This document shows positions 61,672 through 64,000 of a stretch of 64,000 nucleotides of DNA, piece by piece. Numbering within the stretch: the stretch's first letter is position 1; each line of letters begins with the position of its first letter. Made by a program: the position numbers and the translations under genes. This stretch comes from an uncultured Bacteroidota bacterium (GTDB lineage Bacteria > Bacteroidota > Bacteroidia > Chitinophagales > Saprospiraceae): the NCBI GenBank assembly GCA_937872515.1, contig CALMSX010000092.1:48605-112604 (forward strand), given 5' to 3'. The notes beneath the pieces are model-generated. The model worked only from the letters and a program-made list of their open reading frames with translations, had not been told where the DNA came from and did no database searches.

Positions 61672-62177
61672 ATTTTGATCCCAGCGGCCCTGATGCTCAG
61701 GGCCAGTTTAAAGTTGATCAGGATTTGAAAGATATAGGTGTTCTAAATCCAGAAAAGGGACCAAGCCTTGGATTAGAATCTTCAATTTCGCTTATTGAAA
61801 AAGCTAAGAATATAAAATACCTATTGAGAAAAGCAGGTGGTAGACCTAGCAAAATTATGCTAAGAGATGGTTTATCACTTTATAAAGGAGAAACTGATGA
61901 ACTTTTTATTGGAATGAGAGATTATCAATCTTGGATACTCTTAATTACAGCCTATGGTCACCAACTAGTGCATAAATATCATTTTGTAAATGAATTTTAT
62001 GGTAAGTTTGGTAAAACCCCATTGGAAAGAAAGAATGTATCAGAAAGTTTGGCTCATTATTGGAGCAGTCAATATTCTGGAATTGGTATACCAAAATTTA
62101 ATTTTTATTACAATGAAAGTAAAAACATCTCCAACTTTGAAGTAAACTTTAGAAAACACTTGATTAAACCATTCTGA
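61668..62177 (+). CDS. Orphan toxin-tip-like ORF (cassette 5)
   Basis: 169 residues from a TTG, with no natural start, directly fused to the end of the RAYT fragment. It begins NFDPSGPDAQGQFKVDQDLKD, similar to the DPxGxDxxx end of an Rhs core, and continues with a compact helical domain (ISLIEKAKNIKYLLRKAGG, AYGHQLVHKYHFVNEFYG, SESLAHYWSSQYSG). The HQLVH could recall a metallopeptidase helix but lacks the glutamate. Probably a displaced Rhs tip that lost its core; function unknown. It overlaps the next gene by one base. Confidence 0.5.
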   Translation: MNFDPSGPDAQGQFKVDQDLKDIGVLNPEKGPSLGLESSISLIEKAKNIKYLLRKAGGRPSKIMLRDGLSLYKGETDELFIGMRDYQSWILLITAYGHQLVHKYHFVNEFYGKFGKTPLERKNVSESLAHYWSSQYSGIGIPKFNFYYNESKNISNFEVNFRKHLIKPF

Positions 62178-62827
62178 TGAAATTAATATATATTAGTGCT
62201 TCTACTTTAATCATCTTCATTCTATCATCCTGCTGCAATAAATTCAGTCAAAAAATTAATGAGCCATTGTCGATTACATTAAACCAACCTGATTCCCTTT
62301 ATTTTGGAGGTGGGGAGATGGGGAATTGTGAAAGGTTGTATTCTTTTAAGATAGTTAATTCAAGCCCCAATGATCTATTGTTGTATTTTAATCCAAATGT
62401 TTCATATTTTACTACCACTTTGAAAGAAGATTATTTTGTTGGCTGCTTTGAATTAATAGCATATGATGAATATAGGAATATATTGGATGGAATGCTTACA
62501 AACCCTGGTTTTATGGGAGAAGATTTTATAAATGATCCAATGTTCAATGATGAAATATTGGATAAATATATTCACATAATTTCTGCATTTGACACCTTGA
62601 ATTTACAGATGAAAATGGGTCCTATTCTGTCTGCATATGCCAGTCAATGCTATCTTTTCCAACCTGAAAAAGCTACTGATGTTTTATTGTTTATCAGTCA
62701 TTTGGAAAAGCATATTAACAAACAGTATTCAAAACAAAGTATTAAAAAATTGAAATCATACAAAACAAAAATATGGGATGGAATTTTAAGGGTAAGTATT
62801 CCGGTTTCCCATAATTGTACTAATTGA
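62177..62827 (+). CDS. Candidate immunity lipoprotein of cassette 5
   Basis: 216 residues. Signal peptide KLIYISASTLIIFILSSCC gives a lipobox (LSSC). The mature part contains an Ig-like segment (SFKIVNSSPNDLLLYFNPN) and a C-terminal helical tail. TGATG coupling with the preceding tip. No family recognised. Like the lipoprotein after the main tip it would sit outside the cytoplasm. Confidence 0.6.
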   Translation: MKLIYISASTLIIFILSSCCNKFSQKINEPLSITLNQPDSLYFGGGEMGNCERLYSFKIVNSSPNDLLLYFNPNVSYFTTTLKEDYFVGCFELIAYDEYRNILDGMLTNPGFMGEDFINDPMFNDEILDKYIHIISAFDTLNLQMKMGPILSAYASQCYLFQPEKATDVLLFISHLEKHINKQYSKQSIKKLKSYKTKIWDGILRVSIPVSHNCTN

Positions 62828-63029
62828 TAGTAGTTTATTTCTCTGTATTTTGGTGTAATTTTTAGACCAAAAGACATTTACTTTGGAAAGGTATTATGAA
62901 TAAAATTTATTGAAAGGAAAAATATTTTTTTAGAATTGGAAGGGAGGCAATAACCATTCTTTTGCAGCAGCAACTACTTCGCCAATCACTTTTGCAACAA
63001 TATTCAGATTAAATCGTTTGAAGAAATGC

Positions 63030-63089
63030 AACCCGAACATTCACAACCACAGATCCATCAGTTTGGGAGGGTTTAATTATTCTCAGGTA
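63030..63089 (+). pseudogene. Second, more decayed RAYT transposase fragment
   Basis: Reads NPNIHNHRSISLGGFNYSQ, matching NPKIHHRRSIRLKGYDYSQ of the fragment at 61501. No start and no continuation. The surrounding 62828-63140 has no gene. Confidence 0.55.
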
Positions 63090-63167
63090 GTGTCATCATC
63101 TGTAATAAGGTTTTGGCGTTTTTATTTACGGATATATTAAGTGGTCAATTATAATTATATTTATCCC

Positions 63168-63710
63168 ATGGAAAAAATTGTTGGTTTGTTAATTTTGAGT
63201 CTGATACTTTTATCTTGCCGAAAAAATTCAGAATCAGAGGTTAAAGAATTTAAAATTCAAGAACTTAAGTTTGATAATAAATTAAGTGAAATACTTGCTA
63301 AGTATAAATCTAAATTTTGTGGGCAAGGTATAACCTCTATACGCTTTCATAAATATTGCGAAGGAGAATTTGCTGAAATTTGGTGCACAACAGGCTGGCA
63401 GGATTTACAGGACGAATATCCGCAATATTACTCAAGGATTGATGGAAACCCATATTTCATATTTTCATCTAGATTTTTAAATACCGATAAATCTGTAGTA
63501 AGCGATGAAATTCAAAAAATAATTGAGAATGATCTTGTTAATGACATTGGGTCTCCTCCAAATACCGGGTTTCAGCAAAAATGGCTATATAGAACTGATA
63601 AAGAACCTAATATTATTTACTCTTTCGTCGATTCATTATTTAAGTATGATTCTGATATTCTTTTTGAGCGTAACTTAAGAGCATTTACAGGTAAAGCGTT
63701 TTGTTATTAA
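63168..63710 (+). CDS. Lipoprotein of unknown function, possible orphan immunity gene
   Basis: ATG 63168 opens a lipoprotein signal peptide (EKIVGLLILSLILLSCRKN); the upstream GTG at 63141 adds nine residues before it and is unlikely. 180 residues with four cysteines in the mature part and no recognised family. It follows the second RAYT relic and resembles the other small lipoproteins of the island in size and composition, so an immunity role is possible but no tip precedes it. Confidence 0.55.
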   Translation: MEKIVGLLILSLILLSCRKNSESEVKEFKIQELKFDNKLSEILAKYKSKFCGQGITSIRFHKYCEGEFAEIWCTTGWQDLQDEYPQYYSRIDGNPYFIFSSRFLNTDKSVVSDEIQKIIENDLVNDIGSPPNTGFQQKWLYRTDKEPNIIYSFVDSLFKYDSDILFERNLRAFTGKAFCY

Positions 63711-64000
63711 ATTATATTTTCTTTTGTAATGTCGAAATGACCTTTAGTAATGCTTGTTACTGATAGCCTTGGAAAGTAAATATAAGTCGAGCATGAAAAA
63801 GATAGTTGTGAGGTAGGGTGTATTTAAATTTTAACAGCATGAACAAATTTTATAGTTTTGAAACTAGAAGAATAAAAAGCATCTTCTATTGCGTTCAAAG
63901 GAAAAATTGTGATACATCAGGTTTTAATGACAGTTGGGCTACTGATTTAAGTTCCCCCCATTTTTAAGACAACTTGCTAGTTAAAATTATAAACCATATT
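63711..64000 (+). other. Trailing AT-rich stretch without a convincing gene
   Basis: A 42-codon frame at 63839-63967 (ATG to TAA) is the only candidate and has no recognisable feature. No repeat or structure seen; the island may continue beyond the window. Confidence 0.3.

Overview
The window reads as a chromosome segment of a Bacteroidota bacterium, most likely of the Saprospiraceae type. The phylum is supported by many secreted proteins ending in type IX secretion system (T9SS) sorting domains (type A ...PNP...G.Y.V... and type B ...GVYIY...G.L.LLR), by TAnnTTTG-like -7 promoter elements with A-rich leaders in place of strong Shine-Dalgarno sites, and by Bacteroidota-style Rhs proteins. The family assignment is inference. 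I found no rRNA, tRNA or CRISPR array.

Layout. (1) 1-26 kb is a cell-surface block: two tandem paralogous T9SS proteins (189-6106), a PNGase F-like protein with an embedded LamG domain (6210-9584), two giant paralogous PKD-rich adhesin-like proteins carrying different T9SS signals (9730-22446, minus), a parallel beta-helix protein (22479-23744, minus), a DUF2911 lipid-free exported protein and a small outer-membrane barrel. (2) 26-40.2 kb is a coherent short-chain fatty acid (acetate/propionate) module: DnaQ-like exonuclease and a cNMP/CBS/DUF294 protein (minus), an ArsR-type regulator, porin, DUF4212 small subunit, ActP-type sodium symporter, a DUF3311 protein, a symporter-fused histidine kinase resembling CrbS, a receiver-only response regulator, acetyl-CoA synthetase and propionyl-CoA synthetase. 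The same inverted repeat (ATATAGA-2 nt-TCTATAT) lies in front of both the porin/symporter operon and acs, so uptake and activation look co-regulated. (3) 40.2-48.6 kb holds intergenic tandem repeats, an ammonium transporter with an unusual leader hairpin, a DUF2157/DUF4401/GDYXXLXY membrane trio and two exported proteins. (4) 48.9-64 kb is an AT-rich Rhs polymorphic-toxin island: an M43-like protease that has lost its zinc site, an Rhs protein split by one in-frame stop codon, its variable tip and a candidate lipoprotein immunity gene, followed by a train of orphan Rhs core fragments each fused to a different tip and each overlapping a small candidate immunity gene, plus two remnants of a RAYT (REP-associated Y1) transposase.

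The most interesting items are the shared operator in the fatty-acid module with its output-less two-component pair, the orphan cassette train with staggered core homology, the pseudo-protease next to the split Rhs gene, and the 18-bp-stem leader hairpin upstream of amtB. All functional statements come from reading motifs by eye; no database search was possible.
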